A stretch of DNA of 64,000 nt from Unio delphinus (GCA_029339505.1 JAQISU010000233.1:3954001-4018000); one strand, 5' to 3'; positions 22,941 through 35,339 are shown, counted from the first letter of the stretch. Notes: a model not told the origin generated them from the sequence alone. Program-made: numbers and translations.

Positions 22941-24832
22941 ATACAAATAGTAATATGTATGTATTATAAATTTATAAGAGAGCTTAAATGTAATCATCTT
23001 TAATAACTTGCAAATCTGGATAACATGTAAAAGGAATGATTTAAAGAGAATTCAGTACAAAATTTAATTTTAATCAAGCCATGGAATAATGAGAATATTT
23101 TCTGGATAATTTGTCAAAGATGAGACATTTTTTAACCAATGGATAGAGTCTTTCCTAATGAGATTCGTGCAAATGAACACACTTTTAAAATTGTGTTTAG
23201 GGTTCTAATCAAATTGTATTACGTATAGCCACATCGTAATGTAAACGTTGTACTTCTTAATAAATGACTAGATACTTTATTTTGTATCATTTATACCATA
23301 AACAGATATAAAACAAAACCTTTATTTTATACAATAAATAGACCTACAAGAAACCTTTAAGTAAATAGTGCGCTGTGCAATCTACGACATTCAGTTAAAT
23401 GAGACGTACTGGATGTTTATAGCAAATTGTTACAGGTATGGTTGACAAAGGCTATAATAATTGAAAAAAGAATAAGCTATTTGCATTTAGCTAATAGCAA
23501 TTTGCTTTATTCGTGGGGAAAACTAGTTTTAAAAAATCCATACTTGAAAGCTATTTTTTTGTTGTTTTCAGTTTATTAGTAGGCATTTTTTATGGTACCT
23601 CTTCATTGCTCATATACATGTACGGTCTTACGTTAAGATCTATTCATCCTGATCCTGATCGATCTTTCGTGAAGAAGAAGTCGACGACAACGACTGCGAT
23701 GAAGAGGATTAATTAGACATAAATATAGAATATACCATACATAAATGCGGATATAGTTTACAAAAATGAAAATATTGTAGTTCCAGATAGGACACCGTCA
23801 CCGTGACAACATCACTTATATCACCACTGTATGAACTACTTTTTGTACACTGATATCAATAATCTCATCATGAAATATAAAACCAGACATAATCTACGTT
23901 CGATATCCAAATATTAGTTTAATGCAAAAATAATGAGACAATGGTTCAAAGGACATAATGCATCTTTATCTTTCACCTAAATGCGTGATTATAATTGTGT
24001 TTTGAGTGAAGTGATCCTATGTCTTCATAAGAAGGTAAAACAAAATGTATATCAAGTGCTACTTTAATGTCGCTATACCCTCTCTATAAAAATGTATATG
24101 CGAAATGTACCTTACGTTAATCAATTTAGAGACACAGGTAATTCAAGGGTGGTAGAACAACACTGAACTCTGGATCAGACCGAAAATCTTCAGCATCCTT
24201 TTAGACTTGTCAGCAATGAATGTTACCAAATGATACCTTATTTATTATGAGAAGGTTTGCGTCAGTTAGCTCTTAGCGATGTCCACTTTTGGAGAACTTA
24301 GACGACGTGTTTTCAGATGTTCTGACCCACTGAAGCAGTTCCCCGAAGAGCGTCGCAATTATACTCATATCATGTTGACACAGTTCAGATTCTGTTAAAG
24401 ATTAGTGTTGTTTATGGTCATCTGTTGCACGTCTAAATATATAATATCTTTTTACCCTTGAACAATTCGCCATAACTTTGCATGACAAGTATATAATACT
24501 TTGCTGCATAACTTAAGAGTGACTACCATTTCGTTCTCTCCATGTAGCAAATAGTATACGTAAAAAACAAAATGAAAACAGTATGTGGTCGGTTAAAGAC
24601 TTTTTTTTCTTAAAGCCACATCTGGTGGCTAAACAGTAAGCACATATAAACTTTGAAAATTCTGCGGAATCAAATTTTGAGTTCGAGTTCTTGATTAGTT
24701 TTAGCTTTTGAGATCAGCGATAAACCAGTTTGTGTAAAGTGAAACATAATGAATCATTTTCAAGACAATGGCCGATGTTGCTCTTAATAGCTCTTCACTG
24801 ATAAGAACATTATCTGAGGCTGCTTGATCAAT
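22003..24832. other. AT-rich stretch, no supported gene
   Basis: Holds an (AAT)n microsatellite at 22876-22938 and scattered short frames without motifs. An acidic stretch (EEEVDDND then CDEED, near 23660-23710) ends at a stop and could be a C-terminal exon tail, but nothing else supports it. Confidence 0.45.
22876..22938. repeat. (AAT)n microsatellite
   Basis: About 21 TAA/AAT trinucleotide units. Confidence 0.97.
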
Positions 24833-24840
24833 AAAATACG

Positions 24841-25025
24841 TGGCGGCCAGTATTAATGGTGGAGGAAGAACACGGAAACCCCCCCCCCCCCCCCGAAAGA
24901 AACACCGACCCACGAGAAGCTACTGGCAAGCTTTATCACATACCCACATTGGCCGAATCTTAAACTCGAACCCACGCATACAGAGGTGAGATTGCAGTGA
25001 TCCGTACTAGGCCACTCGGATCCCC
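24841..25025 (-). mobile_element. tRNA-derived SINE, copy 3 (minus strand, tail missing)
   Basis: Same body as the other copies: GCGGCCAGTATTAATGG, then GACCCACGAGAAGCTACTGG, then the B box CTCGAACCCACGC. The (CAA)n tail is absent at the left end and the A box is partly deleted. A C16 homopolymer (24879-24894) sits in the body where other copies have a short mixed C/G tract. Confidence 0.88.
24879..24894. repeat. Poly-C run (16 C)
   Basis: Sixteen consecutive C within a SINE copy. Confidence 0.97.
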
Positions 25026-25310
25026 TTGATTCATGATTGCCTATCTGACTATGTCACAGCTATTCCCCTCAACGAGTGATTCGCTAGATTGGGTAAAACT
25101 CTCTCATCATCGTGAAGAGACTGATGATTTTGAAAGCCTTAGGTGGAGTTAATATGCACAAAGTGTGTCTTTTAAAGTCAGCCAATGATAGCACTGGTTT
25201 TAAATTTGAAACAAGGTAAAAAAGAGCGGATTGGTTGGAATATAAATTTATTTAAAATACTGTTTGTATTGGTATGTATATTCAATTTATATTGTGTGCA
25301 TAACTTGTAT

Positions 25311-25404
25311 CCATGATTGCAAGATGTAAACAGAATGTTTATATAGCCATCTTTTGTCCATGATTTTAAGATGTAAACAGAATGTTTACATAACAGTTGA
25401 ATCC
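25311..25404. repeat. 47-bp tandem duplication
   Basis: CCATGATT..AAGATGTAAACAGAATGTTTA occurs at 25311 and 25358 with few differences. Confidence 0.9.
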
Positions 25405-25732
25405 AAAGCCAGTCTTGTTTACAATTAGACTAGGTTTTCTCGTTTGAGTGCTTCAGATTCTATTACGCTATAGGTCAAGAGAAAATGTGTATAAATTTAG
25501 ATTTGATAAACAAATAATTCATTCTTGTTATTTGCCGATCTGTGGGAATCCATTTTGACCAGAATTTAAGGTTGTGTTGTTGATATTATATATAAATCTA
25601 GAGAAAATAATTTCTTTAAAATATTCATTGGATTTGCTAAAGTGCTTATTGACGTTTGGATTAATATATGACGTTTATGTTTTGTTAACTTACTCAAAAC
25701 CATTCTTGATTACATCATTGTCTTTTTTCGGA

Positions 25733-25995
25733 CATTCAAGACTATTGGAATTCATGCGGAATATTTGATATTTACTTCTGGCTAGGATATTCAAGACTAT
25801 CTGAATTCATGCGGAATATTCGATGTTTATGGTCAAGACATTCAAGACTATTGGAATTCATGCGGAATATTCAATATTTCTGATCAGCACATTCAAGACT
25901 ACTGGATTTCATGCGGAATATTTGATATTTACTTCTGGTCAAGATATTCAAAACTGTAGGAATTCATGCGGAATATTCGATATTTCTGGACTCGT
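25733..25995. repeat. Minisatellite, five units of about 50-67 bp
   Basis: Each unit contains ATTCAAGACTATTGGAATTC (or a variant) followed by ATGCGGAATATT and a TTGATATTTACTTCTGG-like spacer of variable length. The conserved ATTCATGCGGAATATT core contrasts with the variable spacers. Confidence 0.93.
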
Positions 25996-25999
25996 GATA

Positions 26000-28900
26000 G
26001 GATATCCCGGATTATTTGAAATTTAAATTAAAATATTGTAAGCGTCTTTCTAAATTTAATTTTGTATTGCAGGGAAAAAATTAGTTTTCAGATTCTTTTA
26101 AAATGTTTCACTTTCATCCTGTTGTATATTTTAAGACCTCGAATATTAACACTATATGTAGTGAATCTAAGTAACTTGGTGTCTTCTTCTCCTCAGAAAA
26201 CATTGGATTACTTAAACTTACAAAAATCCACGACGCTGAACATGCGATAAAAGCAACTCATATTATGTCAAGCGAAATCACCGCTTGCACATCCCAACAG
26301 ACATACAATACTATTGATAGTACATATTTGTTCAATTTAGCTTTACGGTTATGGAATTTGTCGTACAAAATAATTGTACAATGATAAGCACGAGAAAAAG
26401 CAATCTCAGGTAAATTACACTTTCATGTTTTATTAAAGTCTGGATAGAACTCCAATCGATGTTTACATAAAATCTCACCGGATCGCATCCTGAATGTCAG
26501 GTAAAAAAGAACAAACATCAAAATTTAAAAACATATTTTATAACACATTGCACGAGTAATCAGATATAGACCATCATTATGAATGGATTGAAACATCTTT
26601 TTGATTTATGTTGGAAGAATCGTGTTCTTTTATTACGAATCTATAAATAAACGTAAAGGTAAAAAATGAATTTTGTTCAAACCCTACACGAATAATAAAT
26701 TGAACAATGGATTGTAAAAGTGGCTCTTTCATCCAGAGGCATACATTATTATCTTTTGAGACCGGATACAAATCTCAAAATATACTTATTATATCTACAT
26801 CAAAATACATATTTACCTTAACTCAAATTTAAATCAAGTTTTCGCAGACTCCATGTTAAGGCAGGGCACTGGAAAAACCTATCACACTGGCAGAGTTTCT
26901 AATATTTGTAACAATACAAGAAAATAGCTGAACCCTACATTTTATTGACATAATGTAATTAAATTACTGCTTTCAACCGGAAATATTACAGTTATGAATA
27001 TTTATGAAAATTATAATTAAGAATTTTACATAATTGTTACTTTAAAAATAGCGGTCTTTTTAGTGAGTTGTAATATAGTTTTTCTATAAATTTCTTTTTT
27101 CAGTTAATTTTGTTAGCAGTTAGTCATGCATACACTCTTTCTATTTGATTTAATTATCAATTCATGTGTAGAAATTAATGTGTATAAATTTATATGCACT
27201 AGCGTTATTTAATTGCATGATAAGGACAATAAGGACGATGTATTGAACTACGACGACGATGTTGTTGTAGATATATAGCTTGATATAAAGCATGTTAATT
27301 ACCATCAAACTGACGTTGGAATATAATTTTCTTCATGAACGAAAGAGCAATTCGTATTATTGTTTATAATATTTTATTGTGCTCATGTATGAACTTGCAA
27401 TTTATATGATATGGTTAAAGTACTCTCCGTTAAAAAAATTAGGAAATATCACCGGAAAAGACAATTTTCTCTCAATTCAAATTTCAAAATTATGCATATG
27501 TTCCAAGTTTCGACTCCACGGTTCGGTATTTTGCACGTGTCCAATGTCTTCATAGCAAGAGATTTGTCTTATGTACAGTATGTGTTAATATAAGCATATA
27601 CTTTGAATGCTAATGTTGGCATGTTTCGGTTTTATTTAAGCAGTGAGCGTGCACGAGATGATGCGAAGATCTAGCTCAGTAATATTACCATAAAAACGGT
27701 ATAAAAACAGGGAATGGCCAGAAATACCGATTTTCAGTTATACTTGAAGGAGTTTTGTTTGTTCACAAGCTTAATTTAAACAAATGTGGATCAATTCTGT
27801 CTTTAAAGCATAATAAAGCAATCGGTTAGACATACGGAGAATTATGTTTGGATAGCTTAGGATGAAGAAATAAACATAAACAAAAAACATAAGACAAAAC
27901 AATGAACCGGTATTGCAAAGATTAAACCTGGTGCAGACGCCGAACATGGGAAACAGTAAACAAAAATTTGGAAACACGAGACTGTGTAATCCCGAGTTTC
28001 GAGTTTTAAATGGTGTTTTATGGTCGGAACCGACCTGTTCTTCTGAGTGACGCATGTGATCGATACTTGTTTTCTTTTTAGGCTAATGATGTTGAACATG
28101 AAACATCCGCGACTTTAATCTGGGAGTAAGGATGCATTTTGATTGATATTCGATGAATTGAAGTTTGTGTAATTGAAGTTTTACTGTTTATCTCAGCTTA
28201 AAATTCATAGAGAAAGCAAGAAATCCTCCGTTTTTAATATCGGCCTAAACAAAGCAACTGTATGGTGATATTTTACTCTCACGAGTTAGGTTACACACAT
28301 ACTATATACTCTTTTGAACTTAACCATCTGATAATATTAATCTTTTGAACAAAATCACTGATAGTGTTAATCCATTTTGAGCAGAAGTATGAAACTCTAT
28401 AGCAGGGATGCGTGAATCATTGCCCGCGAGCCGGATTCGGTCCGTGATCTGCTTTAATCCGTTAATGTACAGCATAGGGTGTAACTGAAAAAATCACTTA
28501 TCCGAGACACACGAGAATTAACAATATGATATAGGTTAATATACGTTTCTATGAGGTCGACAGAAAATCCTATGTTAAAATTTATCCAACGGTTAACTTG
28601 CTGAAGCCAACATTATCTTGACCCCACAATACCCTACAATGTTATGTACAAATGAGCCTCTCTGTGGGCAAAGGGAAATCGTATGTTAAAAGTGCCCATA
28701 GGTCCTTGGAACTTTTATACTTATAAAGGGAAATTAATGCACTAATTTTTTTTATAATCCATCACACGTCATTTTATCCAGCTATCCGCTTTTTGGTTAC
28801 AACCCAACACACACACACTTAAACACAAACACACATACAGACAGACACACTCTGCACTTATTCACATATAAACATACCATCACAAAAAGGGGGTAGGATG

Positions 28901-29100
28901 TAAAAGAACGGGATGAAATATAAGGAGATGAAGGAAACCATCCCTAAAACAGAAATTAACACTTACACAGAATACAAAAGGGAACAAAAAGGGAAAAGCA
29001 CTAAAAAAAGTATGCTGGTTTTATTCATTTTTTAAACAAGTGTATGGCGTGTATATTAACACACTATGCTCACACATTATACTTACAAACATATATGTGT
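26000..29100. other. AT-rich stretch, no supported gene
   Basis: Both strands at 27860-28100 have open frames of 50-95 codons, but none carries a motif I recognise. Near 28404 the words CAGGGATGCG and CCCGCGAGCCGGATTCGG resemble the end of a hAT element; no matching second end was found. Confidence 0.4.
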
Positions 29101-29114
29101 TTATATAGGAATGG

Positions 29115-29641
29115 CTTGTTAAATTTTAATTTCTATTTTGATGAGGAGGGTAGGAGACGAAGAATTGACGATTGACGAGTATCTCTTTTAGAGTGATTTG
29201 CTTGTCCATTAGAAGGGCCATTATGTTGGTGAGTGGTCTTGGATTTTAATGTCTAGCGAGACGAACATTACTGTTCTTGATCAGGTACTGAATAACCCGG
29301 TGCATGTGTACCATGGCTTCACGCAGTCTTGAAATTTGCGAGATGTTGTTTGGTTAACGAGTCAAAGATGAGTAAAAATTTGCTCGTTCGTTCATTGGAT
29401 TAACGTCGCTTCCACACATGGTGCGTTTGCGAGTAGTTTATTCCTGAGTGTCAGAATATTTACTTTGTCTTTGAGGAAGGCAAGGAGCCTCATCTACAAC
29501 GCCTTTATGCACATAAGGTGTGCTTCTTTTGTCCGATTCCGGGGTAATTAAGACATAAGATGAGCGGGGATACTTACAAATATGCTTACTCTTGGTGATC
29601 TGATCGGGGAAGGTAGGTAGGGACTCGGTAAGGGGGCGCAA
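29115..29641 (-). pseudogene. Unassigned decayed reading frames of the Polinton-like element
   Basis: On the minus strand a 67-codon frame (29438-29641) is followed after a frame change by a stretch containing MCGSDVNPMNERANFYSS, then RLREAMVHMHRVIQYLIKNS (29260-29330) and LTNIMALLMDKQITLKEIL (about 29175-29235). Only two stops interrupt the last ~100 codons. The composition is protein-like, with amphipathic helices. I do not recognise the family. Position and strand fit a downstream gene of the virus-like element. Confidence 0.4.
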
Positions 29642-30180
29642 TGCTAACTGGTGCTTTCTGAAATGTCTTGGTGTACTGTAATCAAAATTAGATCCAGTTG
29701 TATTTAATGGTATCCCCTATTGCCAAATCCGTGTTTGCATCCATTGTAATTAGAGTCAAATATACCACGGTTAATAATTTTCCTCTTTTTTCATAAGTTG
29801 TGAATTGGATAGCTAAGGGCATTTCCAATACTAAGGAACAAAAAAGAAAAATAATGTTGTTAGGTCAAAATGACTAAATAATTTGTAAGCCAAGTTAGGC
29901 GTATTAGATAATAAAACAAATTTCGTTTGGGGTTCTTATCCAGTCAGGAACTCATGCAAGTTTAAATTCCTTTTATGAGAGGCAACTAATGGAAGCCCTT
30001 AAAAGAACTGAGATTACATCTCATCTCTGGAAATAAAAGTGGTTTTATGTGATCTTGTGTACAGAAAACTTCTCTCCTTCCGTTAAATTCTTATACAGCG
30101 ACTATGTTTCCTAACATCATGTCCTCCCATTGGTGGTGTTCATGAATGGGCTGGTTTTGTATGTTATGTATTTTGTATAG

Positions 30181-30480
30181 TTAGCTGACCATCAGGGTCA
30201 CAATTGGAATCGGGCATTCGATGAATTTACGTCCTACGGTTCTGACGTTCACTGTCTTCCGATATGCAAGTATTAACTTCTTTTTATTTTTTGCCCTCCG
30301 ATTTCCATCATAGTTTATTTTCCAGATAAATTTTATGATTGTTCTGAGCGTCTCGGTGTAATTAAGAGTTGTTTCGTTGTCGTCCAACAGAAATGTTAAC
30401 TCCAAAATCGAGAGTTGGTCAGTTATATAATTTAGTACATCTGCTCTTTCTTGAGTGGTCATCTAAATTTGGTACTGCCT
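30181..30480 (-). pseudogene. Unassigned frame of the Polinton-like element
   Basis: A continuous 93-codon minus-strand frame opens MTTQERADVLNYITDQ and continues with helical, hydrophilic sequence and a basic patch (NRRAKNKKKL). It ends at 30181. It is the least damaged reading frame in this part. The family is not recognised; a small structural or DNA-associated virus-like protein is conceivable. The cysteine-rich plus-strand frames at 30538-30873 overlap neighbouring minus-strand coding-like sequence. Confidence 0.42.
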
Positions 30481-30544
30481 TTTCTTTGTCTTTCTTTTAG
30501 GTTCTTCGTTTTGACCCGTTATTGTGTTGTGCAATAGTTGTTTC

Positions 30545-30598
30545 CAGAGTTCGTTTGTTTTCATTGGTTCACAGAGTTCGCTTGTTTTCATTGGTTCA
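30545..30598. repeat. 27-bp tandem duplication
   Basis: CAGAGTTCG(T/C)TTGTTTTCAT and the following bases are repeated at 30545 and 30572 within the decayed element. Confidence 0.9.
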
Positions 30599-31039
30599 GT
30601 TGTTGTTTTCTTAGGTTTTTCGGGACAGCAGTAGCACATGTTGGAAGAGTTTTCCTTTCCAACTGTCTTAGTTCACCTAATTCTGGAGTTGTTGTTAATG
30701 ACTGTTATAATGTTGCTCCTTTCCTCAATCTATTCCTGTGGGTGGAGCTGCTATTTTGTACTAGATGTTGTTGGCTATGTTGGAACTCTTGCTGCTGCAG
30801 TTATTGGTGTCGGTTTTGTAGTAGTAGTTGCAACGTGGGTCTCTATTTTGGTCAGGCCTGTCTAGAGATTTAGTAATCTCAGTTGCCTTGATATCCGAGC
30901 GCTCCGAACTCGTATACTTCTAAAGGCATTGCCCATTAAATTCATGGGCTGAACACTGCTTACCCGGGGAGGTGTTATTGTTGTTGAAGTTTTATTTGAC
31001 GTTCTACACCGTGGCTATGATAAATTGAAGTGTTGTAAT

Positions 31040-31990
31040 TGTCGTCCAAGTTTTAGTTTATTTGTCGCTCGGGCGGACGCCAATGGTATGCTGAATTTGC
31101 ATGGGTACTACACACTCCTTTGTTCTTGATCCAATGTTCTAATGGTAGTTGGTCTTCTTCTCCTTTGTACGCTTCTCCAGTTATTGTACTATCTTCCAGA
31201 ATTAGCAATAACGTATAACGTATCATGTATTGCACCGGGGTCATGTATTACTTCTTCTCAAGCATGAACACGTTTTCGCTTGCCTGATTCACATATAATA
31301 TTTATTATGATCAATGATGACGTCTTCCAAAGGAGGTAATCCATATCAGTCAAAACATTCCACCATACGATCGTTGGGGAAATTGACGGCTACCTAAGTC
31401 GGTTATTGGACGAGGACTGTCATCTGTGTTGATTACAAAGACTTGAACATCGTTAGGTTTTCGATGGAAAAGTTCATCTTTAGTACACACCACAGAATTC
31501 CAAGAAGCCGCGTACAAACTGTGATTCAGATGGTAATCAGTTTCCCTGGTGTCCAATGTTTCTTTTGGTGTTTTCCACAGGTAATGATAAAATATCAGTT
31601 CAGATCAGACATTTTCTTTAGTAAGTTATGTCAAGTACGGTCGATATACAACGGATAGCATCTGTACTCTGTTAAATTAGGTAAGGAATGGTCACGCAAA
31701 TATTTATTCCAATTTCTCAAAATTGTCTCTGAGATGAGAGTCCATGGTTCTTCCAGATGCTATTTAACCTTTTCTTCTTGAGGTCATCAAATATGTGTCG
31801 TTTTGATTCTTTCTAAGATGATCTATTTGATACTCGGTATCACTCTTCTAAGGTCCGGTTTGTGATTGTTGCAGCCAAGGCACCAGGAATTCGTCTATCC
31901 AAATGTTGTTCTTGTTCTGGCAATCTTGACAGTATGGCTATTTCTTCTTCACTTTTGGTTTGAGTCTGTTGTTCTTAATAAAATAAACAT
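31040..31990 (-). pseudogene. Unassigned decayed frames downstream of the capsid gene
   Basis: Three minus-strand open stretches are readable. 31846-31983 contains SEEEIAILSRLPEQEQHLDR; 31350-31556 contains DDSPRPITDLGSRQF; 31053-31244 contains MIRYTLLLILEDSTITGEAY and then PLEHWIKNKG. They lie in different frames, so the gene or genes are frameshifted. Their order immediately 3' of the capsid remnant fits a transcription unit of the same element. I cannot name them. Confidence 0.4.
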
Positions 31991-32000
31991 TATTATCGTC

Positions 32001-32810
32001 TTAATGTCCCTCATTTCTTTTCTGATAGTCTAGGAATACTTCTCGCAAACGTTTCATCTTCAGACTATTGTACAATTCTGCGTACAATATGATGTTCACT
32101 GTTTTGTTAGTACCAGTAGACAATGAAGTAACACTCGAAGCTGCCTTGGTTGTATTGGGTGGCAATGCCCTTCGTTGGTGCCTTAATACAAATCTCATTA
32201 AACATTTTCTTCTTCAAAAACTTCGTACGCAATACATCGGATGCCGCTGTCCCTAACTTTCACGTAGCTTCATCACAGTGTCAAATAAGATGACAAAAAG
32301 ATATTGTGTGTAACGTTACGTTCAAATGGTCTGGTATATATAGTCTAGCCATCTTGGAAAACTTCTATCTTGATCACTTTGAGGTGATGTAACTATAAAT
32401 GATTTTGACTGATGCTTACGTTAAGGCACGCATTACTGACTATACCAATGAGGAAACGTTTTGGTAACTGACCTTGGATCTTGGGGCGGAGTTCAGATTC
32501 AGTGATGAAGATTGTCGATACCTTTCGTTGCAATGGCTAGTTGGCTGTCATTCTGTTCTGAGTTTGACTGATGTCGTTTCCCACTTTAGAGCAGACCTCC
32601 ATATGATGTACATATAAGTTGGCTTCTTTGACATTCGTGTTCTACTCACTAGCATTAGCCAGCAAGCAGAACGCGGTAATACTTCGATTCAGTCTCAGCC
32701 GTTCATCCTCTCCAAATTCTTGTCCTTCAACCATATATCAAAATGCAAACTATCAAATCCACCTATGTTTGTCGTTAAATTCAATATCGAGGTGTATATC
32801 ATATGCCAAG
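32001..32810 (-). pseudogene. Polinton capsid-type protein (F54H12.2-like family), broken
   Basis: Reading minus-strand frames in order gives FDSLHFDIWLKDKNLE (32728-32764 region) and ERLRLNRSITAFCLLANAS. Then come VKEANLYVHHMEVC (about 32590-32630), GQLPKRFLIGIVSNACLNVS (32410-32473) and finally NIILYAELYNSLKM with VFLDYQ just before the stop at 32001. These segments, in this order and at the very C-terminus, match the family annotated in many animals as 'uncharacterized protein F54H12.2-like', a virion protein gene of Polintons. At least four frame changes or stops separate them, so no capsid protein can be made. The upstream frame at 32880-33057 may be its N-terminal part or a separate piece. 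Confidence 0.7.
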
Positions 32811-33074
32811 AATCATAATCCAAGAATCAGAACTAAGTGGATGTCATTTCGAACGCACTTTTACTTCTTGAATTGGACGCTTACTTAATTTACGTGTTCT
32901 TTAATCGAGAATATTTTTGGCATCGTAACGCGTCATCTTCTTTCCTGATCACTCGTTGGAACTCAGACAAGTAAAAAGTTATTTTAACTCTTCGTTCATG
33001 TCATCCAAGTTATAAACAAGAGGATCTCGTTCAAATATTTGTCCGATGACACAAAATAATTCAGCAGTCAAGTT

Positions 33075-33780
33075 AGGACTTTGTCAGACGTGAACTTGGA
33101 TCTCCATTGCGAACACAGTATTCGGACTTACACATTTCTTTGTCTTCTGGATTCTTATACCATGAAGAATAGCCACTTGCGTCTTGTTTAAGATTTAGGA
33201 ATTCGTTGTGGCCTGAGTTCAATTCGTTTTCCTTTCAGTATTGTTTTGTGGTTGGAAAGTGCCAGATATTTGTATACTTTTAACAAGTAATCCGTGATCT
33301 AGAGCATCATACAATTCCACAGTCACTTACGTTCCTGTCAAAGCAAGTTCTTGATCTCGTCATCCTTGTGGTGACAAGGCTGGTCCTGATTACACGTTTC
33401 AGCACAGGTACAGCATAAAGAAAACATCAGTTTTCATTGAAAATGACTTGAAAATATAGGATGGCACAAGTTTGCTGGGGGACGACATTGTATTTGATCA
33501 AACCCACTTCGTAGTGACGAATGTTTTCCATGTCGATGTGTTCAGCAAACATTTCAGGGTGACCGGTAGCGAATCGAGTATAATTGCACGTCCAAAACTA
33601 CAAGGAATACACATCAATGTATTTGGTTTGCTCGTCTTGAGATTAATCTTGGTCGTCATCCAGAAAACGTTCTATATTTTTGTCCTCCAAACAATCAGTC
33701 GCATTGGTTTAAAGGCTTGATATACACCACGTAATTTTCGATAATTAATTGGTTTTGAACCGTCGATCATAACAACAGTG
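33075..33780 (-). pseudogene. Protein-primed DNA polymerase B (pPolB) fragment, broken
   Basis: The minus strand encodes a TNAT segment followed by CLEDKNIERFLDDD. Motif A follows as KYIDVYSL (about 33604-33627), where the next codon is TAG at 33598-33600. Then come FATGHPEMFAEHIDMENIRH, EVGLIKYNVV and, after a frame change, IWHFP (near 33265) and NEFLNLKQDASGYSSW (about 33165-33212) with KNPEDKEM. This is the palm and TPR-region order of Polinton family B polymerases. The enzyme would replicate the element from a terminal protein. Only about 230 of more than 1,000 codons remain; exonuclease and thumb domains were not found. The catalytic Asp of motif A is present, but the TAG and frameshifts inactivate it. 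Confidence 0.78.
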
Positions 33781-33821
33781 TTTCCTCATTTATATCACTT
33801 GGTATCCTTTAATTTATAAAC

Positions 33822-33998
33822 TCAGGTGTTTATGGTATGCTTACTTGTACAACTTTTCCATAATAAAATTCTGAAAAGGACATTTCCGGTTGAGGAAAAC
33901 ATGTGGAGCATCCGTGAAATAAACATCTTTGGAATAGGTTGACGATCTTTGGGATTTCTATATCCAGCTATCCACAGAAAACTCCCACTTTTCTCCCC
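33822..33998 (-). pseudogene. Open stretch just upstream of the pPolB fragment
   Basis: A 58-codon minus-strand frame (starting EKSGSFLWIAGYRNPKDRQ) lies between a poly-C run and the pPolB remnant. It may be an upstream part of the polymerase in another frame. I cannot place it in a named domain. Confidence 0.35.
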
Positions 33999-34007
33999 CC
34001 CCCCCCC
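33995..34007. repeat. Poly-C run (13 C)
   Basis: Thirteen consecutive C. Confidence 0.97.
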
Positions 34008-34622
34008 AAGTCTTCTAGTAATGGAGCGAGCAAAAAGCTTTGGCGGAGTATTTTGAAGTTAACGAGCCCTACCATTTGCGGCCAGTGTACAAATCACCGC
34101 TGTTACACGCGTTGAGTTGTCGACATTTGCCTAATAATGGAGGTAACTCGTGAAATCCAAAAAAATATCGCTTATTTGACCCACTGAATTATTTGTTCGC
34201 TCCGCCTAAGCATAAAAGTATTTCAACATATCGGTGTCTTGGCTAGCGAAGGTATAGCGCGGTATGCTCCCGCGTACACTATAGGGTCATGTCAAATTTA
34301 AATCGTTGCTCTATTTCGATTCAGTCATCACTTACTGATTCAGTTTAAAATAGTATCTACTAATGTGTGTTTTGTTGTTTTTATTCTTCCTAGTGTATTT
34401 GAGTTCTATATACAACTACAAAATTAGGGATGTGATTTCCAATATATTGTGTGTATCCCAAGAAATCATAAAATAACATGTACACCTTTCTGAATTCTTT
34501 TTCTGGTCTTCCTTGAGTACTTTCTAGAGTTTATTGTCATATTTTTAATGTAACATTGATGCTCCATGTCCACAACCTGGTCATAAAACGGCATATTTTC
34601 GTACCTGGAAAAACGTGTGCCG

Positions 34623-35333
34623 TTAGAATATTCGTTCGAATAAGATATCTACAAGCAGAGCACAATCAGTAATTAGTAACAGGTAGGATTGGCCAAAATT
34701 CGCTTGCAAGTCAACAAGTGAATTCCCTCTTTTCCTGCAGGAATATATGATAGTACAGAAGCTAAACAACGATGACATCTCACCGCAATGAATATGTTGA
34801 TATGTTGGTCCGACAACTAAATCCGTTCTCGCAATAGTAGCTGTATCGGAGAAATTATGTATTAATGTAATAGCATCGGAATGCTCTTGATGACGAAACA
34901 TGTGAATTGTTTGTCTGTGAATTCTAGTCGTCGAAACACGGGAACTCACATACGACAAGAGCGTATATTTTCAACGTATAACGAGAGACTAACACATCTT
35001 GAAGTTTCTGCATTTCATGAACTCTATATGTGCTCTCTTTCGAAATGCCAACTTGCTGAAAACGAATTTCTGATTCTCTTCATTGTTTAGCTCTGTCCGA
35101 TTTTCTAATGCTCTCTCATGATCTTTTCCATTCCAATATATCGTCGTTCTTAACAGCATAGTTCGAGTCACTGTCATGTCACGGGTTAAGCACAGTAATT
35201 CTTGATCGTTGTTAATCTGAACGAAATATGTCTTGGTAATGCGAATTTCTTCCACCAATAAATTCTTGCGTTGTCCGCTATCATTGGGAAGTGAAACGTA
35301 ATTTGTATAATGACAGCATTTTGCATCGGTCAT
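34623..35333 (-). pseudogene. Unassigned gene of the Polinton-like element, two open blocks
   Basis: A 114-codon frame (34989-35333) opens MTDAKCCHYTNYVSLPNDSG and includes RTTIYWNGKDHERALENRTE. It is followed, after a frame change and a short gap, by a block at 34623-34958 with FRHQEHSDAITLIHNFSD and LVVGPTYQHIHCGEMSSLF. Composition is strongly protein-like and length far exceeds chance for this base composition. No catalytic motif is obvious. Confidence 0.45.
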
Positions 35334-35339
35334 GTAAAA

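Noticed and set aside
23660..23715. Acidic C-terminal tail (EEEVDDND...CDEED then stop) as a last exon
   Set aside because: There is no convincing splice acceptor or upstream coding sequence; too short to support.
24879..24894. C16 run as a biological signal
   Set aside because: More likely a slippage product or sequencing artefact within a SINE copy.
30538..30873. Plus-strand Cys/Phe/Val-rich frame of 111 codons
   Set aside because: It overlaps minus-strand coding-like sequence of the Polinton-like element and contains a tandem duplication; composition suggests an antisense shadow.
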